From: JAICMB01 sp035295125
GTDB taxonomy: Bacteria > Acidobacteriota > Terriglobia > Bryobacterales > Bryobacteraceae
Direction of reading: 5' to 3'
Assembly: GCA_035295125.1 (NCBI GenBank)
Contig: DATGJP010000095.1
Span: 434,001 to 498,000 of the forward strand
DNA length: 64,000 bases
The notes under the pieces: generated by a model
Seen by the model: the letters and a program-made list of their open reading frames with translations, nothing else
Database searches by the model: none
Told to the model about the DNA's origin: nothing
In this document: positions 23,825 to 31,304 of the stretch, piece after piece
Numbering within the stretch: the stretch's first letter is position 1
How the letters are laid out: each line of letters opens with the position of its first letter
Position numbers and translations under genes: made by a program

Positions 23825-25659
23825 ATTTTCGCCTGGTTCGCGAGCGGGTCGGCCTGCACGAACTGCAGCTCATGCAGGCGCTGGTAAATGCCGCCCTTCT
23901 GCATCAACTCGTCATGAGTCCCAACTTCAGCAATCCGGCCGCAATCCAACACCACAATTTTACTCGCACGCCGAACCGTCGAGAGCCGATGCGCAATCAC
24001 GATCACCGTGCGATGACTCATGAGGTTCTGAAGCGCCCGCTGCACCAGCATCTCGGATTCCGTATCCAGGTGCGATGTCGCCTCGTCCAGGATGAGAATC
24101 GGCGCGTTCTTCAGCAGCGCCCGCGCGATCGCGATACGCTGCCGCTGGCCTCCGCTCAGCTTTAACCCACGCTCGCCGATGACGGTGTCGTACGCTTGCG
24201 GCATCCGAAGAATGAACTCTTCCGCCATAGCGTTCCGAGCCGCCTCCCGAACCTCGTCGTCCTTTGCTTTGCGTTTGCCGTACCGGATGTTATTGGCGAC
24301 CGTATCGTTGAATAGAAACGTGTCCTGCGCCACGATCGCGATCTTATCGCGCAGGGATGCGATCTGCAGATCCCGGACGTCTTTTCCATCCAGCAGGATC
24401 GCGCCTTCCGTAGCATCATAGAAGCGCGGAACAAGATTCGCCAGCGTAGTCTTCCCCGCCCCGCTCGGTCCCACCAGCGCCACTACATCCCCCGCCTTAA
24501 CCTCGAGATCGACCGACTCGAGACAGAATCCGTTTGGCGCGTTTGGATACCGGAAAGTCACTTTATCGAGCCGGATTGCGTGCTGCAGCTTGTGCAGTTT
24601 CACAGCGCCGGGCTTCTCCCGAATGTTCTGGACACGATCCAGGTATTCAAATACTTTCTGAGACGCCCCCAAAGCCTGTTGGAAGATGTTGTGAATTCCC
24701 GTCAGGCGCTTCACCGGTTCGTAAAGCATCAGCAAAGCGATGACGAAACTGGTGAACTGGCCCGCGGTCATCGTCCCCGCCTTGATATGTTCGCGCGCGT
24801 AGTACAGGAGTCCGACAATCGTGATTGCGCCAAACACCTCGATGAGCGGGGAAGGCAGCGCCTGCTGCGCGGTGTATTTCAGGTTGCTCATCTTCAGCCG
24901 GTGGACGGCCGTACGGAAGCGGTTCGATTCGATATCTTCGGCCCCGAACGACTTCACCACCGTGTGCCCGCTGAGCGTCTCCTGCAGAATCTGGCTCACC
25001 TCAGCTGCGTCATCCTGCGCACGCCGCGTCGTTCGTCGAATCCGCCGTCCGAGTCGAACCGTGGGTACCAGCACAAACGGCAACACCGTCAAGCTCACAA
25101 GCGCAAGCCGCCAATCCTGCTGAATGACGACAAAAAGGAGAAAGAGTACAGAAAATGATTGCCGCAGCCAATCGGCCAGCATCTGTGAGGTGGCGAGTTG
25201 AATCTTCTCGATATCGTTCATGATCGACGACATCAGGCGACCCGTCGACGTAGATTCGAAGAACTGTGCATCCTGGTGCAGCACACGATCGAAAACCGCC
25301 TGCCGCAGGTCCGTCACGGCCGACAAGCCGACGAAGTTGATCAGGTAGTTCCCGAAATAATCGCAGATCCCCTTCATCAGGAAAGCACCGACAATCCCGA
25401 TCGCAACCAGCGTGAAAACGTTATGAATGGAGGACGGAATGAACTCGTGCAGGAAAATCGTGCGATTCAGGAACGGCACCTTGTAAAGGGAAACCGGAGC
25501 ATCGGGCGAACCCGGGTGCAGCACCCTGTCGAACACCGGGCCAATCAGGAGTGCGACCATCCCTTGCGCAGCCCCCACACCCGCCATGAGCACAACGGAC
25601 GCCACCAACTGCGGCACATATGGCCGCACGTAAGCGAGTATCCGCCGCAGTTCACTCAT
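23821..25659 (-). CDS. MsbA-like ABC exporter (fused membrane and ATPase domains)
   Basis: This 612-residue half-transporter has a six-helix membrane domain (~1-320), with clear hydrophobic segments near 17-40, 75-95, 155-185 and 255-285. The ATPase domain follows (~360-600): Walker A GPSGAGKTT (~398-406), signature LSGGQRQRIAIARALLKNAPILILDEATSHLD (~503-534) and the H-loop IVIAHRLST. The family exports lipids such as lipid A. The adjacent heptosyltransferase-type gene supports an envelope lipid or LPS role, though the substrate cannot be proved from sequence. A family B repeat ends 4 nt before the start codon. Confidence 0.9.
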   Translation of the reverse strand: MSELRRILAYVRPYVPQLVASVVLMAGVGAAQGMVALLIGPVFDRVLHPGSPDAPVSLYKVPFLNRTIFLHEFIPSSIHNVFTLVAIGIVGAFLMKGICDYFGNYLINFVGLSAVTDLRQAVFDRVLHQDAQFFESTSTGRLMSSIMNDIEKIQLATSQMLADWLRQSFSVLFLLFVVIQQDWRLALVSLTVLPFVLVPTVRLGRRIRRTTRRAQDDAAEVSQILQETLSGHTVVKSFGAEDIESNRFRTAVHRLKMSNLKYTAQQALPSPLIEVFGAITIVGLLYYAREHIKAGTMTAGQFTSFVIALLMLYEPVKRLTGIHNIFQQALGASQKVFEYLDRVQNIREKPGAVKLHKLQHAIRLDKVTFRYPNAPNGFCLESVDLEVKAGDVVALVGPSGAGKTTLANLVPRFYDATEGAILLDGKDVRDLQIASLRDKIAIVAQDTFLFNDTVANNIRYGKRKAKDDEVREAARNAMAEEFILRMPQAYDTVIGERGLKLSGGQRQRIAIARALLKNAPILILDEATSHLDTESEMLVQRALQNLMSHRTVIVIAHRLSTVRRASKIVVLDCGRIAEVGTHDELMQKGGIYQRLHELQFVQADPLANQAKI

Positions 25660-25663
25660 AACG

Positions 25664-25705
25664 TGTAATGCAGGCTGGCATCCTGCGGCGGATCTTCAAT
25701 CCGCC
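25664..25705 (-). repeat. Family B palindromic repeat, copy 3 (GT9-msbA gap)
   Basis: It begins TGTAATGCAG on the plus strand. The first hairpin is GCAGGCTG / CATCCTGC (imperfect) and the second is GGCGGAT ... ATCCGCC. It fills nearly all of the 54-bp gap between the GT9 and exporter genes and ends 4 nt from the exporter start codon. Confidence 0.75.
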
Positions 25706-25713
25706 ACGCAAGA

Positions 25714-26625
25714 TTACACCGCATCAGGTAACCCCGCCAAAGCCTCAATCACCGCATCCGTCCGAATCTCCCGAATGTCCGCCGACTTCAGCACAACCGC
25801 CTCCGTCTTCCACGGAGCCCAAATCTCGTGATCCGAAGGTCCAAACAATACCACGACCCGCAACCCGAACGCCGCCGCCATATGTGCCGGCCCGCTGTCA
25901 TTGCCGAGAAAAAGCGAAGCCCCCGCCAGTAACGACTTGATCTCGTCCAGAGGAGCGCCCGAGACGCACCGGTAACGGGAAAACTCCGCCAGGCTTTCAC
26001 CCGGCCCCCCAATAAAGACCGGCTCCAGACCCGCCTCGCGTTCCAGATGTTCAGCGACGGAGAGGAAATTGGATGCCGGCCAGGTCTTCTCCGGAGTTGC
26101 CGCCAGAGGATGAATCACGACAAAATCCCCTCGCGGCGCCACCGCCGAAGTCGCGAACAGCCGTGCTCGAGGGATCTCCTGCCGCGCCACGCCCAGGTAA
26201 AAGACAGCGCTGGCAAGATGCTCGGCGGTGTGAACCTTCCGCTCGATGCCAAGAATATCTTGTGCCCGGGGAATCCGGACATTATAAAGCGCACTGAATC
26301 GAAAATGCTTGAACCCGGCCCGCAAAGGAGCGCGCGAAGCAAAAGTCATCTGAGCGCTGCGATTCCCCCCGTGTAAATTCAAGACCAGTTCCGCGCGCCA
26401 CTTCGCTATATCGGCTGCAGTTGGCGGAATCAACCCATCCAAATCATCATTGCCTTCGAAGACCGGAGCAAACGACGGCTCGACAACCACCCCGATTCGT
26501 AAGTCGGGCCGGGCCAGCTTGAGCAGATGGAGCGCTGGAGTAGTGAGTACGCAATCACCCAACGAACGCAGCCGGATGACAGCCACTCGGGCGCCGGGCT
26601 GCAGCCGTTGAAGAACAGAAGTCAC
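25714..26625 (-). CDS. Glycosyltransferase family 9 (heptosyltransferase-like)
   Basis: This 303-residue protein has the GT9 hallmarks: RLRSLGDCVLTTPALHLLKLARPDLRIGVVVE at the N-terminus (~18-50) and a C-terminal LFLGNDSGPAHMAAAFGLRVVVLFGPSD (~233-262) nucleotide-sugar binding region. Family members add heptoses to LPS core. The start is GTG at 26625, two nucleotides after the stop of the small Trm112-like gene. Acceptor specificity (WaaC, WaaF or WaaQ type) cannot be told from sequence. Confidence 0.9.
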   Translation of the reverse strand: MTSVLQRLQPGARVAVIRLRSLGDCVLTTPALHLLKLARPDLRIGVVVEPSFAPVFEGNDDLDGLIPPTAADIAKWRAELVLNLHGGNRSAQMTFASRAPLRAGFKHFRFSALYNVRIPRAQDILGIERKVHTAEHLASAVFYLGVARQEIPRARLFATSAVAPRGDFVVIHPLAATPEKTWPASNFLSVAEHLEREAGLEPVFIGGPGESLAEFSRYRCVSGAPLDEIKSLLAGASLFLGNDSGPAHMAAAFGLRVVVLFGPSDHEIWAPWKTEAVVLKSADIREIRTDAVIEALAGLPDAV

Positions 26626-26627
26626 GC

Positions 26628-26798
26628 TTATTCTTCTATGGTGGCCTCGTCGATGAGCATCACAGGAATGTCATCCCGGATCGGGTAAACGCGCTTGCAT
26701 TCAATGCATTTCAGGCCAGTCTGGTCAGGCTTCATCTCGAGACTTGCCTTACACAGCGGGCACACCAGTATTTCCAGCAGATCTTTGCTGATGGCCAT
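26628..26798 (-). CDS. Trm112-family zinc-ribbon-like small protein (56 aa)
   Basis: A 56-codon gene starts at the ATG ending at 26798 and reads MAISKDLLEILVCPLCKASL at its N-terminus. Two CPxC/CxxC-type pairs (CPLC at ~13-16 and CIEC at ~31-34) and the C-terminal VYPIRDDIPVMLIDEA match the bacterial Trm112/YcaR family closely. In bacteria these small proteins often lie with envelope lipid or LPS genes, as here. Archaeal and eukaryotic homologues activate methyltransferases. It is the first gene of the housekeeping operon. Confidence 0.92.
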   Translation of the reverse strand: MAISKDLLEILVCPLCKASLEMKPDQTGLKCIECKRVYPIRDDIPVMLIDEATIEE

Positions 26799-26888
26799 GA
26801 TTTGCCTTTAGTTTAGCAAGTAGGTGGGCCTTCCGCCAGCCTGAATGCTCCACCATGGCTCGCAACCTATTGAGCCATAAAGGGTGGT

Positions 26889-26906
26889 GCAGGCGGTTTC
26901 GCCTGC
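26889..26906. repeat. Family A palindromic repeat (reference copy)
   Basis: GCAGGCG (26889-26895) and CGCCTGC (26900-26906) pair around GTTT, preceded by GTGGT. It lies in the 116-bp gap between the TonB receptor gene end and the Trm112 gene start. Confidence 0.75.
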
Positions 26907-26914
26907 GCATGCCG

Positions 26915-29899
26915 CTAGAACGAAAATCGCAATTGCAACTCCAATCGCCGGTTATTAAGAGGATACTGCTCCGCCCCGAATCCATACGCCAAAGTCGTCG
27001 ATGTCCCGAAAAACGGCGTGCCCAATTGCCCGTCGACCGGCCCCAGGTTCGTGTGGTTGAACATGTTCCGCGCATTGATCGACGCGGTCAACTGATACCG
27101 CCGGGTGCTCGCTGAACCACCGCCGAACATCCCGCCACCACCGCCGCCGCCCATGCGCATGCCGCCCATGCCGCCGCCTCGCGGACCACCTCCTCCAAAG
27201 CCTCCGCCACCGCCGCGTGCACCGCCGCCTCCGCGGTTGCCATTAGCGGCCGTCGAACGTTCCGGCCCGAAGCCCCACGTCTTGCTGACCCGCAGGTTGA
27301 ACGTGATCAATCCCGGATTCACACCATAATTCCGCGGAATGATCTTCTCGCCAAAACGAATCGAACCATCCGGCAAGTACGGTTTGACGTCGAACGCGCC
27401 AAACTGCGTTTGAATCAAGTCCGCGGCCGGAGTCTGTGCCGACGCAAACGCCGGGCGCAAGTAGGCCTGGCCACTATCGCCGAACAACGGCGTTGTAATA
27501 TTGAACGGCTGCGTGGAATTGATGATGATGAACGGGCTCCAGCGCAGGTCCCATTTCGTCGTCACAGAACCTGAAATCACTCCGCGGTTCCGCACGTCGA
27601 GATTCGACGGACCCCAATCCTCGGACAGGTTGTACGAGTTCATCGGGAAGCCGCCGTCCGTATCGCTCCGCGCAACATTGAAGAAATACCCGCCAAACAG
27701 GCTGATCTTGCTGTTGATGCGGGTATTCATATTGACGATCAACTGGTTCTGCTCGAAAATGCCGTTCGTCTCGTACTGGTTAATGTCCCCAATGGGACCG
27801 TACGGCCGGACGCCGCTTTGTGGCTGGCCGGGGATATAGGTCCCCGGAAGCGGAGCGTTGATATCGCGAATCAGCGGCTCGTGAACCCCGCGCGTATCGG
27901 TGAATGTGACGCTCAGGCTCGTGCTCCAGGGGAGTTGCCGCTCTACGCCAATCGCCGACTGCGCCACGTATGGCGCGTGAATGTTCTTATCGAGTTGCCA
28001 GTGAATCAACGACTGTTGCGGCGAAGGCAACTGGCTCAGAGGCGGAACGTTCGGGAAGAAGTCAGGATTCTGCACCCGGACGCTCTCCTCGCCGCCGGCC
28101 GCGAATCGAAACTGCTGCAGTGTCCAGTTTTCCGAAATACGATCGTAGAACACACCGAATCCGCCGCGGATCACCATCTTCGGCCTCGAAAAGATACTTC
28201 CTGACGTCTTGCTGCCCGGCGCCCAGGCAAATCCGACGCGAGGAGCAAAATCGCGCCAATCGTGAATGTTGGTCTGCGTCTCATACCGCATGCCCAGGCT
28301 CAACGTGAAATTCGGCTTGATCCGCCAGTCGTCCTGATAGAACCCGCCGATATCCACCTGGTTCACGCTCGCGAGCGGCTGGCCGACGTTGATTGTGAAC
28401 TGCGAGGGGCCGCCGCCCATGGCCTGGATCTGGGCCATGCTCAGGCCCTGCGCCAAACCCTGTTCCGTGATCTGATACGCATCGAGCGAATTGATCCCCA
28501 AAGGATTATTGATTGGCGCTGTAAACAGGAACGTGCCTCCAAAATTGTTCTCGGAGAAATCGTTCAACTGGACCGCGCGAATGCGCACCCCAAACTTGAT
28601 GCTGTGCGCGCCCGACGTCGTCGAGGTATAGTTCTGCAGCTCGTAGCGCCGCGTCGATGTCGACGAGAGAATATCGGAACCGCCCGTGCTGAATGCGCTG
28701 GCCACCGTGATGGCCGGCAGCAGATTCCCGTTCTTCGACGCCTCAATATCCCAGATCTGGAATCGAGTTTCATTGATCCATTTCGAGTTGATGATTGAAG
28801 TCTCCGTCAACTGACCGGTCTGTTCGTTGGTCAGGGCCGGATAGCCGCGCGACGGAAGCGTAAAGCCGCCAATACCCGTGTACAGCATATCGTTGCGCGT
28901 ATAGGTGTAGCGCGCCATCAGCGTGTTGTTCGGCGACAGCGCGTAATCCAGGCGCGGGCTCACACTCGTGCGGCGCTGTGGTGTGGCGGCGGCTCCGCTG
29001 AAGGGGGTCTGCTGCAGCGTGTTGGGATCGATCGTCAGCCCGTTGTAGACCGCCGAATCGTCAATCTGCCGGCGGTCAAAATCGATAAAGAAACTGGCCT
29101 TCTTCGTCAGCGGTCCGCTCAGGTTTCCGCCAAACTGCTTCGTCACGAAACCGGGCGTGTTAAACGGCTGTCCCGGAGTCCCAACGAGAAACGGATTGCG
29201 CGCATTCCAGATTCCGTCGCTGTCCTGGAAAAATGCCTGCCCGCGAAACTTATCGGTGCCCGGCTTGGTGAAGATTTCAATGCGCCCGTAACCCAGCTTG
29301 TCGAACTCCGAGGAGAACGGATTCTGGTTGATGCGGATCTCGCGAATGGATTCCTTCGGAGGAAGGCGGCCGCCCGTAAAACCGTCGATGAAAATCTGGC
29401 CGCCGCTCGGCCCCGCCGCCGGACCGGCCAGCGCCTGAAGATCCTGCTGCAAGTCGTCGGGATCGTCCGACAGTGCATCCAGATCCTCACCCTTCAACAC
29501 CAGTGCCCCTGCGTTATTCGACGGATCGGTGCTGATCATGTTGTTGCTCTGCTCCTGCACCGTAACTTCCTGCTTCTCGGTAGCCACGCGCAATTGAACA
29601 TTGAGCGACTGGGTGCCCGAAGAAATATTGATCTTGGCCGGTTCAAACTGCGTCATGCCGGGATAGGTGACCTGCACGGTCCATGCACCAGGCGCCAGGC
29701 CGGTCAGAGTATAGGTGCCGTCGGCGACCGAGGTAGCAGACTTCACCACGCCGTTCGGACCCGAGGCTGTGACCTTGGCGCCCGGGATAACAGCGCCCGT
29801 CTCGTCGGCGACCTGGCCCTTCAGGATGCCAGGAGTCTGGCCAAAGGCCATGAAACACAGGCCGCACAACAAAAGACACAGTACAAGTTTTCTGATCAT
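26915..29899 (-). CDS. TonB-dependent receptor with N-terminal carboxypeptidase-regulatory-like domain
   Basis: This 994-residue outer-membrane protein begins with a signal peptide (MIRKLVLCLLLCGLCFMAFG). An Ig-like regulatory domain follows (GILKGQVADETGAVIPGAKVTASG, ~24-105), then a plug region (SIREIRINQNPFSSEFDKLGYGRIEIFTKPG, ~185-215) and a long beta-barrel that ends in LRFSF, the C-terminal aromatic expected of outer-membrane barrels. A Gly/Met/Arg-rich low-complexity run occupies ~888-930 near the end of the barrel. This architecture is typical of the expanded Acidobacteriota OmpA-independent uptake receptors, probably for glycans. The substrate is unknown. Confidence 0.9.
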   Translation of the reverse strand: MIRKLVLCLLLCGLCFMAFGQTPGILKGQVADETGAVIPGAKVTASGPNGVVKSATSVADGTYTLTGLAPGAWTVQVTYPGMTQFEPAKINISSGTQSLNVQLRVATEKQEVTVQEQSNNMISTDPSNNAGALVLKGEDLDALSDDPDDLQQDLQALAGPAAGPSGGQIFIDGFTGGRLPPKESIREIRINQNPFSSEFDKLGYGRIEIFTKPGTDKFRGQAFFQDSDGIWNARNPFLVGTPGQPFNTPGFVTKQFGGNLSGPLTKKASFFIDFDRRQIDDSAVYNGLTIDPNTLQQTPFSGAAATPQRRTSVSPRLDYALSPNNTLMARYTYTRNDMLYTGIGGFTLPSRGYPALTNEQTGQLTETSIINSKWINETRFQIWDIEASKNGNLLPAITVASAFSTGGSDILSSTSTRRYELQNYTSTTSGAHSIKFGVRIRAVQLNDFSENNFGGTFLFTAPINNPLGINSLDAYQITEQGLAQGLSMAQIQAMGGGPSQFTINVGQPLASVNQVDIGGFYQDDWRIKPNFTLSLGMRYETQTNIHDWRDFAPRVGFAWAPGSKTSGSIFSRPKMVIRGGFGVFYDRISENWTLQQFRFAAGGEESVRVQNPDFFPNVPPLSQLPSPQQSLIHWQLDKNIHAPYVAQSAIGVERQLPWSTSLSVTFTDTRGVHEPLIRDINAPLPGTYIPGQPQSGVRPYGPIGDINQYETNGIFEQNQLIVNMNTRINSKISLFGGYFFNVARSDTDGGFPMNSYNLSEDWGPSNLDVRNRGVISGSVTTKWDLRWSPFIIINSTQPFNITTPLFGDSGQAYLRPAFASAQTPAADLIQTQFGAFDVKPYLPDGSIRFGEKIIPRNYGVNPGLITFNLRVSKTWGFGPERSTAANGNRGGGGARGGGGGFGGGGPRGGGMGGMRMGGGGGGGMFGGGSASTRRYQLTASINARNMFNHTNLGPVDGQLGTPFFGTSTTLAYGFGAEQYPLNNRRLELQLRFSF

Positions 29900-29937
29900 T
29901 GATTCTGTCCCGACTCTCCGCGTTGAAATCCCGTCTT

Positions 29938-31161
29938 CTATTGAGCTGCCCCGCCGCCGATGTCAAAGCTCCAGGCCCCGAGGTTTACGACCCCCGCCTC
30001 GCGCGGAGCAGACGCCAGAAATTGCTCAACTCCCGCAACCATTGTGATCGCCGTGTAATGTGTGGGATCAGCACCGTTAGTGCTCGAAATCACAAGCGCA
30101 TCTCCTGGCTTTAACTCCGCCAGGGTAAAAGACGGCACGCGTTCGAGCGCCTGTTGTAAATCAAAGTTACCACCCATGCGGCCGCCACCAGGAGCGCCGC
30201 CGCCGGGACCGCCACCACCGGGAGCACCCTCTCGTCCCGCGGGAGGTCCCGCTTGTCCATCGGGCCGCCGGAATCCTTCGCCTCCTTGTCCACCGGCCGG
30301 ACGTCCCGCTCCCGCAGCACCGCCAGGAGCACCCGCACCTGCCGCGTTCAGACGAAGCGCCATGAACCTCGCCATTTGCTCCGGCATGCGCTTCATCGTG
30401 GTGGAGTCGTTCACATGAATGAAGACAGGCTGCTTTTTCTGAAGATCGGTGACTTTGAGCGTTCCCGCCGCCGCATCGACAGAGATGATCTGCACGGCCA
30501 GAGTTCGGAACGATCCGGAAACGACATCGGACGCCTTGACCTGGCTGCCATCCTCGTTCTTGTCCCCAAGCACGCGAAGGGAATCGCCGATTCTAATCTC
30601 CGCGAGAGAACTGGGCTTGGCATCGCTGAATTTCACGGAGTCGGGTGCGTAGCGTTGAAACTCCACATTGCCCGATACATCCACAGTCACGGTCTTAGCC
30701 GTAGGTCCGCCATTGCGAACGCTCATCTGGATCTGCTTCGCCTCGGCGTTCACCGCGGTCACGGTCCCTGACACGCTCCGGCGCGCCCATTCCTGCAGAT
30801 CCTTCTGGTGCTTCTGTGCCAGGTCGCCCTTCGTCATCACGATGATGCGCGTGGCCGGAATCAGCTTGGCATCTTCGTCTACGGGACCGCGCGCCAGAAC
30901 TTTATCGCCCATGGTGATGTCGGTGGCGGCGATTCTTGAGGCCTTTGAAAGATCCGTTTCTCCCGGCGCGATGCGAAGAAAAACCGTCTTCTCGCTGGTG
31001 GTGACGCTGTATGTCTGCCCGGCGTCGGTTTTGATTTGCAGCTTGCTGGCTGAGGGATCCGCCGAAACTACCTCTCCACCGACGTTCTTCTGATGCTGGG
31101 CCGACTGCGTCTGCGCTCCGAGCAGAGACGCTCCAAGCGCAAGGTAGGCCAATAGTTTCAT
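29938..31161 (-). CDS. Secreted repeat protein resembling DUF5666, with a Gly/Pro-rich region
   Basis: The ORF is open from 31284, but an internal ATG at 31161 opens a proper signal peptide (MKLLAYLALGASLLGAQTQ), so that start is preferred (407 residues). The mature part shows two or three copies of a small beta-rich unit: GGEVVSADPSASKLQIKTDAGQ, then SGTVTAVNAEAKQIQMSV, then LAVQIISVDAAAGTLKVTD. These resemble DUF5666-type barrels. Residues ~274-330 are a Gly/Pro/Ala/Arg-rich low-complexity stretch. No enzymatic motif is visible. The function is unknown; it lies just downstream of the TonB receptor region and divergent from clpB. Confidence 0.65.
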   Translation of the reverse strand: MKLLAYLALGASLLGAQTQSAQHQKNVGGEVVSADPSASKLQIKTDAGQTYSVTTSEKTVFLRIAPGETDLSKASRIAATDITMGDKVLARGPVDEDAKLIPATRIIVMTKGDLAQKHQKDLQEWARRSVSGTVTAVNAEAKQIQMSVRNGGPTAKTVTVDVSGNVEFQRYAPDSVKFSDAKPSSLAEIRIGDSLRVLGDKNEDGSQVKASDVVSGSFRTLAVQIISVDAAAGTLKVTDLQKKQPVFIHVNDSTTMKRMPEQMARFMALRLNAAGAGAPGGAAGAGRPAGGQGGEGFRRPDGQAGPPAGREGAPGGGGPGGGAPGGGRMGGNFDLQQALERVPSFTLAELKPGDALVISSTNGADPTHYTAITMVAGVEQFLASAPREAGVVNLGAWSFDIGGGAAQ

Positions 31162-31182
31162 TCTCTTACAAGGCGACGCGGC

Positions 31183-31196
31183 TAACCCCTGGGTTA
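31183..31196. promoter_or_regulatory. Small palindrome upstream of the secreted repeat gene
   Basis: TAACCC (31183-31188) and GGGTTA (31191-31196) form a perfect dyad with a 2-nt centre, 22 nt upstream of the 31161 start. It is a possible operator for either divergent gene; no family is assignable. Confidence 0.3.
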
Positions 31197-31234
31197 CGAA
31201 GGACTTGTCAAAAATCGTAAACTGCCGGAAGCTC

Positions 31235-31263
31235 TTGACCGGCATTGTTACTGATGATAAGCT
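31235..31263 (+). promoter_or_regulatory. Candidate clpB promoter
   Basis: TTGACC (31235-31240) is separated by 17 nt from TAAGCT (31258-31263), 42 nt upstream of the clpB ATG. The -35 is near consensus and the -10 is weak. No CIRCE element is seen, and a sigma-32 -10 of the CCCAT type is absent. Heat-shock control is therefore not shown by the sequence. Confidence 0.3.
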
Positions 31264-31304
31264 TAGATAAGTTGATAGAGACACGCTAAGATCTGGTAGA
31301 AAGT

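Noticed and set aside
31161..31304. CIRCE or sigma-32 element upstream of clpB
   Set aside because: No TTAGCACTC-N9-GAGTGCTAA and no good CTTGAA/CCCAT pair is present; the palindrome found does not match either.
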